Shown here in pieces: positions 25,061-32,335 of a DNA stretch of 64,000 bases. Origin of the DNA: Mumia flava (GTDB lineage Bacteria; Actinomycetota; Actinomycetes; Propionibacteriales; Nocardioidaceae); assembly GCF_002797495.1 (NCBI RefSeq), contig NZ_PGEZ01000004.1:1-64000 (forward strand), read 5' to 3'. A program made the position numbers and the translations under genes. Position 1 is the first letter of the stretch, and every line of letters starts with the position of its first letter. The notes beneath the pieces were generated by a model, which saw nothing but the letters and a program-made list of their open reading frames with translations, did no database searches and was not told the origin of the DNA.

Positions 25061-26136
25061 CAGCGCCTGTATGCCCTCCAGCTGTCGTGCATCCTGGCGA
25101 TCTGTCCTGCGGTGAAGTGGTGCATGCAGGAGTCGAACGAGTAGTCCATGAAGTTGCGCACCGGGTCGTCGCCCTCCGCGGCACAGCTGTCGCGGTTCGT
25201 CGGGCACCGGAAGCTCGGGACCGCCTCGGCCGGGGTGTCGGCGACGCGGTCGTTGCGCTTGCTGCACCCTCCGTGGAACGTGTGGTACAGGCCGAGCCAG
25301 TGGCCGACCTCGTGCACCGTCGTGTCGCCACGGTTGTACCCGCGGATCCCGCCGCCCCGCATCGAGCCGCGGTGGATCACCACCCCGTCGAGCCGCGGCC
25401 GCTTGGCCGCCTTCTGCGGGAACGACGCGTAGCCGAGGACGATCATGCCGCCGCCGGCCTCGGGCTTGCCGATGTAGAGGTTGAGCGCGCGGGTGCCGCC
25501 TCGGTGGAGCTGGCGGCGCATGCGCTTCGACGCCCTGCTGCCGAGCTCGGCGCGGTACCACGACTTGTTCGTGGTCACGTCCACGTCGCGCAGCTCGAAC
25601 CGGAAGCGGGCGTTCTCGGCGCGGCGCCACTGCCGACCGGCGTACGCGCGGTTGAGGACCCTGATCTGCTTGCGGATCCTGCGGCCGCTGACCCGCTTCG
25701 CCTTCTGCGTCGGCTTGAGGACGTGCACGAAGACCTTGACCTTCCGCGTCCTCGGCTGCACGTCCCCGGCGATCAGGCCCCGGGCCGAGGTCGGTCCGCC
25801 CAGGCGCGCGAGGCGGGCCCGGAGGTCGCGCTCGTACGCACGCACGGTGGCCTCGGACGGTCCGTCCGGGCGGGCGATCCCTGCCGGCGCGGCAGCGGTG
25901 AGGCGTGCGGCGTGCGGCTCGCAGTCGTCGGCCTTCCCCGGCCCGTCCAGCGCGCTCGCGCTCGACGACGTCGCGACCGTCCCGCGGGCCCCGGCCTCAT
26001 CCGTTCCTGTGGTCCCGGCGGACGTCGTCCCGGCGGACGTCGTCCCGGCGGACGCCGGAGCTGCGAGCAGAGCCGACGCCATCGCGAGTGCGGCGACGAG
26101 CGCGGGCAGGGTCAGCAGGCGGCGCGCGTCACTCAT
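25060..26136 (-). CDS. Secreted M43 (pappalysin-type) zinc metalloprotease
   Basis: A 358-residue exported protease. Signal peptide MSDARRLLTLPALVAALAMA ends near AGTTS. The zinc motif HEVGHWLGLYH (about residues 274-284, HExxHxxGxxH) and a Met-turn NFMDYSFDSCMHHFT are the metzincin/M43 signatures. Near the signal peptide cleavage site are three AGTTS repeats encoded by a 15-bp tandem repeat. It is co-transcribed: its ATG overlaps the DUF3039 stop by 8 bases and its stop overlaps the helicase start. A secreted protease inside a helicase operon is odd. Confidence 0.88.
   Translation of the reverse strand: MSDARRLLTLPALVAALAMASALLAAPASAGTTSAGTTSAGTTGTDEAGARGTVATSSSASALDGPGKADDCEPHAARLTAAAPAGIARPDGPSEATVRAYERDLRARLARLGGPTSARGLIAGDVQPRTRKVKVFVHVLKPTQKAKRVSGRRIRKQIRVLNRAYAGRQWRRAENARFRFELRDVDVTTNKSWYRAELGSRASKRMRRQLHRGGTRALNLYIGKPEAGGGMIVLGYASFPQKAAKRPRLDGVVIHRGSMRGGGIRGYNRGDTTVHEVGHWLGLYHTFHGGCSKRNDRVADTPAEAVPSFRCPTNRDSCAAEGDDPVRNFMDYSFDSCMHHFTAGQIARMHDSWRAYRR
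26011..26058. repeat. 15-bp tandem repeat encoding AGTTS units
   Basis: Three near-identical 15-base units of CGTCCCGGCGGACGT within the protease gene encode successive Ala-Gly-Thr-Thr-Ser segments just after the signal peptide. Confidence 0.8.
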
Positions 26137-26392
26137 CGCCGCCCTCGTCGCCGGACTGCAGGGAGTCCCAGATCTCCTTGCACTCGGGGCAGACGGGGTA
26201 GCGCTGCGGGTCGCGACTGGGCACCCAGACCTTGCCGCACAGCGCGACGACCGGGGTGCCCTCGATCATCGCCTCGGTCAGCTTGTCCTTCGGGACGTAG
26301 TGCGAGAAACGCTCGTGGTCACCGTCATCGAGCCGCGGCTGGGTGCGCACGTCGGTCGACGTCTGGGCTCCGGGGCTGAAGGTCGTGGACAC
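26129..26392 (-). CDS. DUF3039 zinc-ribbon-like small protein
   Basis: An 87-residue protein of the DUF3039 family, with a treble-clef-like metal site VALCGKVWVPSRDPQRYPVCPECKEIW (one single and one CxxC cysteine pair). The family is near-universal in actinobacteria next to a DEAD/DEAH helicase; its role is unknown. It overlaps the next gene by 8 bases and is the first of a DUF3039-M43-helicase operon, 63 bases after YqgE. Confidence 0.88.
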   Translation of the reverse strand: MSTTFSPGAQTSTDVRTQPRLDDGDHERFSHYVPKDKLTEAMIEGTPVVALCGKVWVPSRDPQRYPVCPECKEIWDSLQSGDEGGDE

Positions 26393-26455
26393 CCTGGAAG
26401 TCTCTCATACGGATCGAGTCACCGGGACCGGCTCGGCAGGGCCCCGCGGGCGGCT

Positions 26456-27073
26456 TCAGTTCAGCTGAGGGTCGTCCGGATACGTCGAGAGCATCCGGGC
26501 GTCGCCGCTCTGTCGGCGCAGCACGGCGCGCCACAGGTCCTGCGGCCGGGCGGAGAGCAGGTCGTTCTCGTCGGCGTCCACGACGACCCACGAACCCTCC
26601 TCGATCTCGCCCTCGAGCTGACCCGGGCCCCAGCCGGCGTACCCGGCGAAGACCCGCATGCCGCGCACCGCGGCCGCCACCTCCGCCGCCGGCAGGTCGA
26701 GATCGACCAGGCCCACCCGGTCGTACATCTCGCGCCACCCCGGCGGGACGCCGTGGCTGGAGGCGAGCACCCCGACGGCCAGGGCCGACTCGGGCGACAC
26801 CGGGCCGCCGGAGAACACCGTCGCCGGCGCGGTCGCCACCGACCCCCAGTCGGGAAGCACCTCGGCGACGTCGGCCGCCAGCGGCTGGTTGATCACCACG
26901 CCGAGCGCGCCCTCCTCGTCGTGGTCGAGCAGCAGCACGACCGAACGGTAGAACGGCCCGACGCCGAGCAGGGGCGTGGCGACGAGCAGACGGCCGCGGT
27001 GGAACCGGGCCGTGCCGGAGTCCGGGCCCAGCCGAGCCTCGTCGTCGAATCCCGCCGCCTCCGGCTCGGTCAT
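26456..27073 (-). CDS. YqgE/AlgH family protein
   Basis: A 205-residue protein of the YqgE/AlgH (DUF179) family. The diagnostic patterns GRLLVATPLLGVGPFYRSVVLLLDHDEEGALGVVINQP, VFSGGPVSPES and FAGYAGWGPGQLEGEIEEGSWVV are complete. Proposed to regulate or modify alginate or stress functions in other bacteria, but the biochemical role is not known. ATG 27073 is preceded by a GGGAGG. It is divergent from the MerR gene and heads toward DUF3039. Confidence 0.9.
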   Translation of the reverse strand: MTEPEAAGFDDEARLGPDSGTARFHRGRLLVATPLLGVGPFYRSVVLLLDHDEEGALGVVINQPLAADVAEVLPDWGSVATAPATVFSGGPVSPESALAVGVLASSHGVPPGWREMYDRVGLVDLDLPAAEVAAAVRGMRVFAGYAGWGPGQLEGEIEEGSWVVVDADENDLLSARPQDLWRAVLRRQSGDARMLSTYPDDPQLN

Positions 27074-27167
27074 GCGCGCACCTCCCGCCTGATCCGCGCG
27101 AGCGGCGCGCGGCTGCCTGATCCGAGCGTACGTCCTGCTACGTCTGCCCGACAGGAGGACGACGCCG

Positions 27168-27173
27168 TAGGAT
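27168..27173 (+). promoter_or_regulatory. Leaderless -10 element of the MerR gene
   Basis: TAGGAT ends 6 bases before the GTG at 27180. Confidence 0.5.
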
Positions 27174-27179
27174 GCGACC

Positions 27180-27959
27180 GTGGCCGACCAGGGAACCGAC
27201 GAGATCACCGTTGACCAGCTCGCCGCGCGCGTCGGGATGACCGTTCGCAACGTGCGCGCGTACGCCAGCCGCGGGCTGCTCGACCCCCCGCGGCTCGAGG
27301 GTCGCACCGGCTACTACGGCGAGGCGCACGTCCGTCAGCTCCAGCTCGTCCGGACGCTGCTCGACCGGGGCTACACGCTCGCCGCGGTCGAGAAGGCCCT
27401 GGTGAACAAGTCCGCGGCGACCAGCGACTACGCGCTCGACCTGATCGACGTGCTGGACTCGCCGATGGCACGCGAGCCCGAGTCCGAGCTGGTCTCGCGC
27501 GACGCGCTCGCGGCGCTCGCGGGAGTCTCGCGCAACGACGCCCTCGTCGACAGGCTGGTCGAGGCCGGCCTGGCCGAGGTGGTCGACGACGACACGTTGC
27601 GGGTGCTGCGTCCCAGCATCGTCCGCTCCGGTGCCGCCGCGGTCTCGCTCGGGCTGTCCGTCGACACCGTGATCGGCCTGCTCCCGCGCCTGAGCGAGCA
27701 GCTGCGGACCACCGCGGAGGACCTCGTCGACCAGGTCCGGCACGAGGTCTGGCAGCCGTTCGTCGCCCGCGGCATGCCGGACGAGGAGTGGGAGTCGACC
27801 GTCTCGACGATCGCCAACCTGCTCCCGGTCGCCGGGCAGACGGTGCTCGCGGTGTTCCGTGACGAGCTCGCCCACGTCATCGACGACGCACTCGGCGAGG
27901 AGCTCGCGGCGCTGGCCGAGGGCTCGGGCGCCCAGCGCCGGCAGGCCGAGGGCGCCTGA
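27180..27959 (+). CDS. MerR-family transcriptional regulator
   Basis: A 259-residue regulator with an N-terminal MerR winged helix: ITVDQLAARVGMTVRNVRAYASRGLLDPPRLEGRTGYYGEAHVRQLQLVRTLLDRGYTL. The long C-terminal region is helical and not a metal- or drug-binding MerR tail with cysteines, so the signal is unknown. GTG 27180 follows TAGGAT. It is divergent from YqgE. Two hairpins after its stop separate it from the facing DUF3048 gene. Confidence 0.88.
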   Translation: MADQGTDEITVDQLAARVGMTVRNVRAYASRGLLDPPRLEGRTGYYGEAHVRQLQLVRTLLDRGYTLAAVEKALVNKSAATSDYALDLIDVLDSPMAREPESELVSRDALAALAGVSRNDALVDRLVEAGLAEVVDDDTLRVLRPSIVRSGAAAVSLGLSVDTVIGLLPRLSEQLRTTAEDLVDQVRHEVWQPFVARGMPDEEWESTVSTIANLLPVAGQTVLAVFRDELAHVIDDALGEELAALAEGSGAQRRQAEGA

Positions 27960-27963
27960 TCCC

Positions 27964-27977
27964 GAGGCTCCGGCCTC
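27964..27977. terminator. Small hairpin after the MerR gene
   Basis: GAGGC-TCCG-GCCTC, a 5-bp stem with a tetraloop a few bases after the MerR stop. Confidence 0.35.
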
Positions 27978-28001
27978 AGAAGCACCCCAGCCCCAGAAAC
28001 G

Positions 28002-28040
28002 CGGCGGACCCCACCTGGCGCTGGAGGGAGGGACCGCCGG
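28002..28040. terminator. Hairpin between convergent MerR and DUF3048 genes
   Basis: CGGCGG and CCGCCG pair around a Gly/Arg-neutral loop, with an inner CC/GG pair. Placed between two converging ends. Confidence 0.35.
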
Positions 28041-28127
28041 GTGAGGTCGTCGCTGGTTCCAGCCTAGGTCAGCGGACCCAGGAACCGGAGTGCGGTCGCC
28101 TGTGATCTGGGACCCATCGGACTCCGG

Positions 28128-29186
28128 TCAGCGTGTCCGGACCCCGCCGGACCCCACCGGGACGAGCTCGATGAACACCTTGCCTGCGGGGAGCCGCAGC
28201 GGTTTCTTCGACCCGATCGTGAACCGGAACGGAGCCTTGGCGTTCTTCTTGTGCCACCGGGCGGTGAAGGTCTTGCCGCCGTGCATGATCTGCGCCTTGC
28301 CGTTGCCGGTCAGCACGGTCTCGGGCACGGGGTTGCCGGCGGGGTCGCGGTAGCCGGCGTCGGCCTGCTTCGTGTGGAGCACGAGCACGGTGTCCGGCTT
28401 GAAGTCGTCGCTCGACGGTGCGTGCGAGCCGGGTCGGGTGTACCTCGAGCCGGTCCAGCGCCAGGCGGTCGTGGTCGTCGGCGAGAACCGCACCCCGAAC
28501 GCCTTGGGCATCGCCTTGCCCTCGGGCGCACCCGCGCCGAACGGCAGGTACGGCTGGGGCGCCTTGCCCGGGCTCGACTGCGCGTCGGCGTGCGCCTTCA
28601 GGTCCAGCAGGCGGTCGTACGGCGCGCTCTTGCCGGGGTCGCGCGTCAGCGCGAGGTTGCCGGTGTCCTCGCTGGCGAAGCTCACGCCCGCGCCACGGAT
28701 CTGGCTGACGACCTTGCCGGCCCCGCCGGAGGCGACGAGCTGGCCGCCGGTCGGTGAGACCAGGGCGATGTCGGTGGTCCGGGTCGACCGGACGTGTCCG
28801 ACCTTCTTGGGGAGGTCGGAGTAGAAGAACGCGGCGATCCGGGTCAATCCGCCCTCGACGAGCTCCTCGACGACGAGGTCGGCCTCGCCCAGGCCGGACT
28901 GCGGGGCACCGGCGTCGGTGTTCTCGATCTTCACGAGGTACGCCCGGTGCTGCGGGATGCCGTCCGGCACCGCCTCCCCGGTGAACGGGTTGGCCCGGAC
29001 CAGGGTCGCCGCGTCGCGGGCGGTGCCGCTCGACGTCGGGGTCGGCGTCGCAGCCGCTTCCGGCTCAGGATCGTCGCCCGAGCAGGCGGCGACCAGCGCG
29101 GTCGACAGGACGAGGCCGGCCAGGGCCGAGGTGGTGCGGACGGCGCGGCGGCGCACCACCTGCAGGCGGTCGGAGGTCACGAGCAT
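28128..29186 (-). CDS. DUF3048 family lipoprotein (YerB-like)
   Basis: A 352-residue exported protein with a lipobox (LSTALVAACSGDD, Cys anchored) and a Thr/Ser/Pro linker, then the DUF3048 domain: AYLVKIENTDAGAPQSGLGEADLVVEELVEGGLTRIAAFFYS and GHVRSTRTTDIALVSPTGGQLVASGG. Function of YerB in Bacillus is unknown. A strong 15-bp hairpin lies between the NlpC gene and this one, so it probably has its own promoter. Start ATG 29186; a GTG two codons later is an alternative. Confidence 0.9.
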   Translation of the reverse strand: MLVTSDRLQVVRRRAVRTTSALAGLVLSTALVAACSGDDPEPEAAATPTPTSSGTARDAATLVRANPFTGEAVPDGIPQHRAYLVKIENTDAGAPQSGLGEADLVVEELVEGGLTRIAAFFYSDLPKKVGHVRSTRTTDIALVSPTGGQLVASGGAGKVVSQIRGAGVSFASEDTGNLALTRDPGKSAPYDRLLDLKAHADAQSSPGKAPQPYLPFGAGAPEGKAMPKAFGVRFSPTTTTAWRWTGSRYTRPGSHAPSSDDFKPDTVLVLHTKQADAGYRDPAGNPVPETVLTGNGKAQIMHGGKTFTARWHKKNAKAPFRFTIGSKKPLRLPAGKVFIELVPVGSGGVRTR

Positions 29187-29201
29187 GCTCCCTATGGTGG
29201 A

Positions 29202-29235
29202 GCAGGGCCGGTGCCGTACCCGGCACCGGCCCTGC
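29202..29235 (-). terminator. Strong hairpin terminator of the NlpC/P60 gene
   Basis: A perfect 15-bp inverted repeat (GCAGGGCCGGTGCCG and its complement) with a 4-base loop, 43 bases after the NlpC stop. Confidence 0.7.
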
Positions 29236-29278
29236 TTCGAACGGTCGCGTCGCGCGGAGGTGCGCGACGATCAGCGCG

Positions 29279-29857
29279 TCAGAAGCGCTTGCGGAGCGTC
29301 CCCGCGGACCACGAACGGGTCCAGATCTTCTCGACCTTCACGCGCGATCCCGAGTAGGGCGAGTGCAGGATGCGCTTCTTGCCCCAGTAGATCCCGACGT
29401 GGTACTTGCGGCTGCCGCCGAAGAACACCAGGTCGCCCTTCTTCGCGTTGCGCTTCTTGATCTTGCGCACGCGGTGGTACTGGGAGTCCGCGGTCCGCGG
29501 CAGCTTGATGCCGGCCTTCTTGAACGAGTAGCTCGTCAGGCCGGAGCAGTCGAACGAGCCGGGGCCCGAGGCGCCGTAGCGGTACGGGTCGCCCTTCTGG
29601 CGTGCGGCGACGCGCTCGGCCTTGTCGATCTTCTTGATCCGACGCAGCTTGATGCGCTTGCGCTTGAGGCGCTTCTTCTGCTTCTTCGTGAGCTTCTTCT
29701 TGGCGGTGACCTTCGAGCCGACGCTCGACCCGGTGGCCGCCGAGGCGGACGACGCGGAGACGACGCTGACGGTCGCGAACACCATGACAAGAGCGGCAAA
29801 AGCCGCGACGGGCAGCGCGACGAGGCGCTGCCAACGGGGGTTGGCAAGCATGATCAC
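29279..29857 (-). CDS. NlpC/P60 peptidoglycan endopeptidase, riboswitch-controlled
   Basis: A 192-residue secreted wall hydrolase. The N-terminus has an export signal (LVALPVAAFAALVMVFATVSVVSASSASAA), followed by a highly basic Lys/Arg segment (KKKLTKKQKKRLKRKR...) that may bind wall polymers, then the NlpC/P60 domain with catalytic Cys in GSFDCSGLTSYSF and His in KYHVGIYWGKK. GTG 29857 has an AGGGA 6 bases upstream; ATG 29851 is the other option. The 5' leader is a cyclic di-AMP riboswitch, so expression should fall or rise with c-di-AMP. Confidence 0.9.
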   Translation of the reverse strand: MIMLANPRWQRLVALPVAAFAALVMVFATVSVVSASSASAATGSSVGSKVTAKKKLTKKQKKRLKRKRIKLRRIKKIDKAERVAARQKGDPYRYGASGPGSFDCSGLTSYSFKKAGIKLPRTADSQYHRVRKIKKRNAKKGDLVFFGGSRKYHVGIYWGKKRILHSPYSGSRVKVEKIWTRSWSAGTLRKRF

Positions 29858-29871
29858 TCGGTGTCCCTGCA

Positions 29872-30050
29872 ACGCCTGCGAAGTGAGCTGTCGGGTTCGG
29901 GCGAGAGACGTGGCCCGGTCCTGGTGAGGACTTCACCCCGAGCGCGAGCGCCGTGAGGCGTTCACGCAGAAGTTGGTTCCTCCGCTCCTGCCCTGGGGTT
30001 CATCACTCGGCAACGGGGGACGTGCGACGGGTGGGCAGGACTCGGCGTCC
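29872..30050 (-). promoter_or_regulatory. ydaO/yuaA riboswitch (cyclic di-AMP)
   Basis: Read on the minus strand the leader has the conserved elements in order: GCCGAGTCCTGCCC near 30045, GGAACCAACTT and GGGGTGAAG around 29960-29935, CCCGAACCCGACAGCT near 29900, and CGCAGGCGTTGCAGGG at the end. The first and last segments (ACGCC / GGCGT) close the P1 helix. This matches the actinobacterial ydaO consensus upstream of wall hydrolases such as RpfA. It lies between the promoter region and the NlpC/P60 start. Confidence 0.85.
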
Positions 30051-30273
30051 CGTGCACGATGCTGTTCGCCCGACGTTCCGTGGACCAGGTCTTCAGGGGC
30101 CTGGCGAACCGATGAAGTTGTCTGCGGCGGGGGTCCGCCGAACCGCGGGCCACACTAGGCAGACCCGACATGAGGGGCAAACGCGACATCCTCCGCAGAG
30201 GCGTCAGAAAGTCACTTTGTGGGAGAAACCGCCCTGGGATTTCAGGCATCCCGCGGTGAAATCATGACCCATC

Positions 30274-30299
30274 TCACATTTGGTCACAGGAGCATCACA
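30274..30299. promoter_or_regulatory. Three TCACA direct repeats at helical spacing
   Basis: TCACA occurs at 30274, 30284 and 30295, 10 and 11 bases apart, in the AT-richer region upstream of the riboswitch. Resembles phased half-sites of a Crp- or Rpf-type activator, but no full palindrome was found. Confidence 0.35.
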
Positions 30300-30318
30300 G
30301 GGCCGTAACAGAACGGTA

Positions 30319-31479
30319 TCAGTTTCGAAGTGAACCGACCTGGCGGACGGCCTCGACGACCGCGTCCGCGACCCCCTCGAAGTCCCCTGGGCCACCGGCG
30401 GTGAACCGGACGGCCGTCTCGGCCACCTCCGGTGAGATCCCGAGCGCCAGGAGCACGGGTGAGGGGTCGGAGGACCCCGCCGCGCAGGCGGAGCCGCTGG
30501 AGCAGATCACCTGATGGTCCTGCTCGAGCGTCAGCAGCACCGTCTCCCCCGCCGTCCCCGGGAAGCAGAACGACGCGTGCCCGGGCAGCCGCTCGGTCGC
30601 GTGGCCGGTCAGCCGGGCACCGTCCGTGCCCGCCAGGACGGCCCGTACGAAGGCGTCCCGCGCCGCAGCCAGCCCGGCGCTCCACGGCGGCACCGCACCG
30701 TCGGAACCCAGCCTGCCTTCTCCCTCCAGCAGCCGCATCGCCGCCGCCATCGCCACCGCCCCGGCGACGTTCTCGGTGCCGGACCGCCGACCCCGCTCCT
30801 GCCCACCTCCGTGCACGAGGGGCTCGACGGCGACGCCGGCGCGGGTCCACAGCACGCCCGACCCCTTCGGCGCGCCCGCCTTGTGACCCGACAGCGACAG
30901 CGCGTCGACGCCCAGGGCGGCCGGGGACACCGGGAGCGCGCCGAGCGCCTGGACGGCGTCGGTGTGCACCAGGGCCCCCGCCTCGTGCGCGATCGCGGCC
31001 ACCTGCGCGACCGGCTGCACGGTCCCGATCTCGTTGTTCGCGAGCATCACGGAGACCAGCGCGGTGCGCTCGTCGACCACGGCGCGAAGCTCGTCGAGGT
31101 CGACCACTCCGTCGCCGTCCACCCCCACGCGTACGACCTCGAAGCCGTGGACGCGCTCGAGGTACGCGCACGCCTCGAGCACCGCCGGGTGCTCGACCGC
31201 GCTCGTGACCACGCGACGACCTCGCGGCCGCGCCAGCGCGATCCCTTTCACGGCGAGGTTGTCCGCCTCGGTCCCTCCCGAGGTGAACGTGATCTCCCCC
31301 GCACGAGCCCCGAGGCAGTCGGCGACCGTCCGCCGCGCCTGCGCGAGACCCCGCGCGGGCCCCTCCCCGACCCGGTGGTGGCTCGACGGGTTGCCGAACT
31401 CGCCGGTGAGGTACGGCCACATCGCCTCGAGCACCTCACGCCGGACCGGAGTCGTCGCGGCCGCGTCGAGATAGCGCAC
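30319..31479 (-). CDS. Cysteine desulfurase of the NAD operon
   Basis: A 386-residue PLP enzyme of the NifS/IscS family. The PLP Lys is in SGHKAGAPKGSG, His and Asp of the cofactor site in HTDAVQALG and EHPAVLEA, and the catalytic Cys in CSSGSACAAGSS on a mobile loop. It overlaps neither neighbour but starts one base after nadC. In this operon it most likely supplies sulfur for the NadA [4Fe-4S] cluster, as nifS does in the Bacillus nad operon. Start is GTG 31479. Confidence 0.9.
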   Translation of the reverse strand: MRYLDAAATTPVRREVLEAMWPYLTGEFGNPSSHHRVGEGPARGLAQARRTVADCLGARAGEITFTSGGTEADNLAVKGIALARPRGRRVVTSAVEHPAVLEACAYLERVHGFEVVRVGVDGDGVVDLDELRAVVDERTALVSVMLANNEIGTVQPVAQVAAIAHEAGALVHTDAVQALGALPVSPAALGVDALSLSGHKAGAPKGSGVLWTRAGVAVEPLVHGGGQERGRRSGTENVAGAVAMAAAMRLLEGEGRLGSDGAVPPWSAGLAAARDAFVRAVLAGTDGARLTGHATERLPGHASFCFPGTAGETVLLTLEQDHQVICSSGSACAAGSSDPSPVLLALGISPEVAETAVRFTAGGPGDFEGVADAVVEAVRQVGSLRN

Positions 31480-31480
31480 G

Positions 31481-32335
31481 TCAGCGCACCACCGCGACGT
31501 CGAGTCCCAGGTCGAGCGCGGGCGAGCTGTGAGTCAGGGCACCCACCGAGATCACGTCCACGCCGCACTCGGCGACGGCGCGCACCGACGCGAGGGTGAT
31601 GCCGCCGCTGGCCTCGACCAGCGCCCTCCCTGCGACCAGGTCGACGCCGCGGCGCAGATCGTCCTCGGAGAAGTTGTCCAGCATCACGGTGTCGGCACCA
31701 CCGGCGAGCACGGGCTCGATCTGGTCGACCCGGTCCACCTCGACCTCGACGTGGACGGTGTGCCCGAGCCGCTGCCGCGCAGCCCGCAGCGCGGTCGTGA
31801 TCGCACCGGGGTCGTCGCCGAGCAGCGCAAGGTGGTTGTCCTTGACCATGACGGCGTCCGACAGCGAGAAGCGGTGGTTGTGCCCCCCGCCGCACACCAC
31901 CGCGTGCCGCTCGAACGCGCGGAGACCGGGCGTCGTCTTGCGGGTGTCGACGATCCGGACGCCCGTGCCGTCGACGGCGTCCACGTAGCGCCGGGTCGCC
32001 GTCGCGATCCCGGACATCCGCTGGGCGAAGTTGAGGGCGATCCGCTCCGCCCTCAGCACACCGTGCGCCGGTCCGTCGACGACCGCGACCACCGACCCGG
32101 CTGCGACCGCGTCACCGTCGGCCATCCGCACGTCGACGACGATCGACGGGTCGACCTGCGCGAACGTCTCCACGACGACCGCGACCCCGGCCAGCACCCC
32201 CGGCTCCCGGGACTCCAGCCGCGCGTGCGCCCGCGCATCCGGCGGCAGCAGCGCATCGGCCGTGACGTCGCCCCAGGGGGCGTCCTCGGCCAGCGCGGCG
32301 CGGACGCCGGCTGCGACCGTGTCGCGCGTCAGCAC
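31481..32335 (-). CDS. nadC: Nicotinate-nucleotide pyrophosphorylase (carboxylating)
   Basis: A 284-residue enzyme (quinolinate phosphoribosyltransferase). Signature segments: DVTADALLPPDARAHARLESREPGVLAG, FAQRMSGIATATRRYVDAV, RIVDTRKTTPGLRAFERHAVVCGGGHNHRFSLSD and VEVEVDRVDQIEPVLAGGADTVMLDNFS. GTG 32335 overlaps the nadB stop. Makes NAMN from quinolinate and PRPP, completing the branch from aspartate begun by nadB and nadA. Confidence 0.93.
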   Translation of the reverse strand: MLTRDTVAAGVRAALAEDAPWGDVTADALLPPDARAHARLESREPGVLAGVAVVVETFAQVDPSIVVDVRMADGDAVAAGSVVAVVDGPAHGVLRAERIALNFAQRMSGIATATRRYVDAVDGTGVRIVDTRKTTPGLRAFERHAVVCGGGHNHRFSLSDAVMVKDNHLALLGDDPGAITTALRAARQRLGHTVHVEVEVDRVDQIEPVLAGGADTVMLDNFSEDDLRRGVDLVAGRALVEASGGITLASVRAVAECGVDVISVGALTHSSPALDLGLDVAVVR

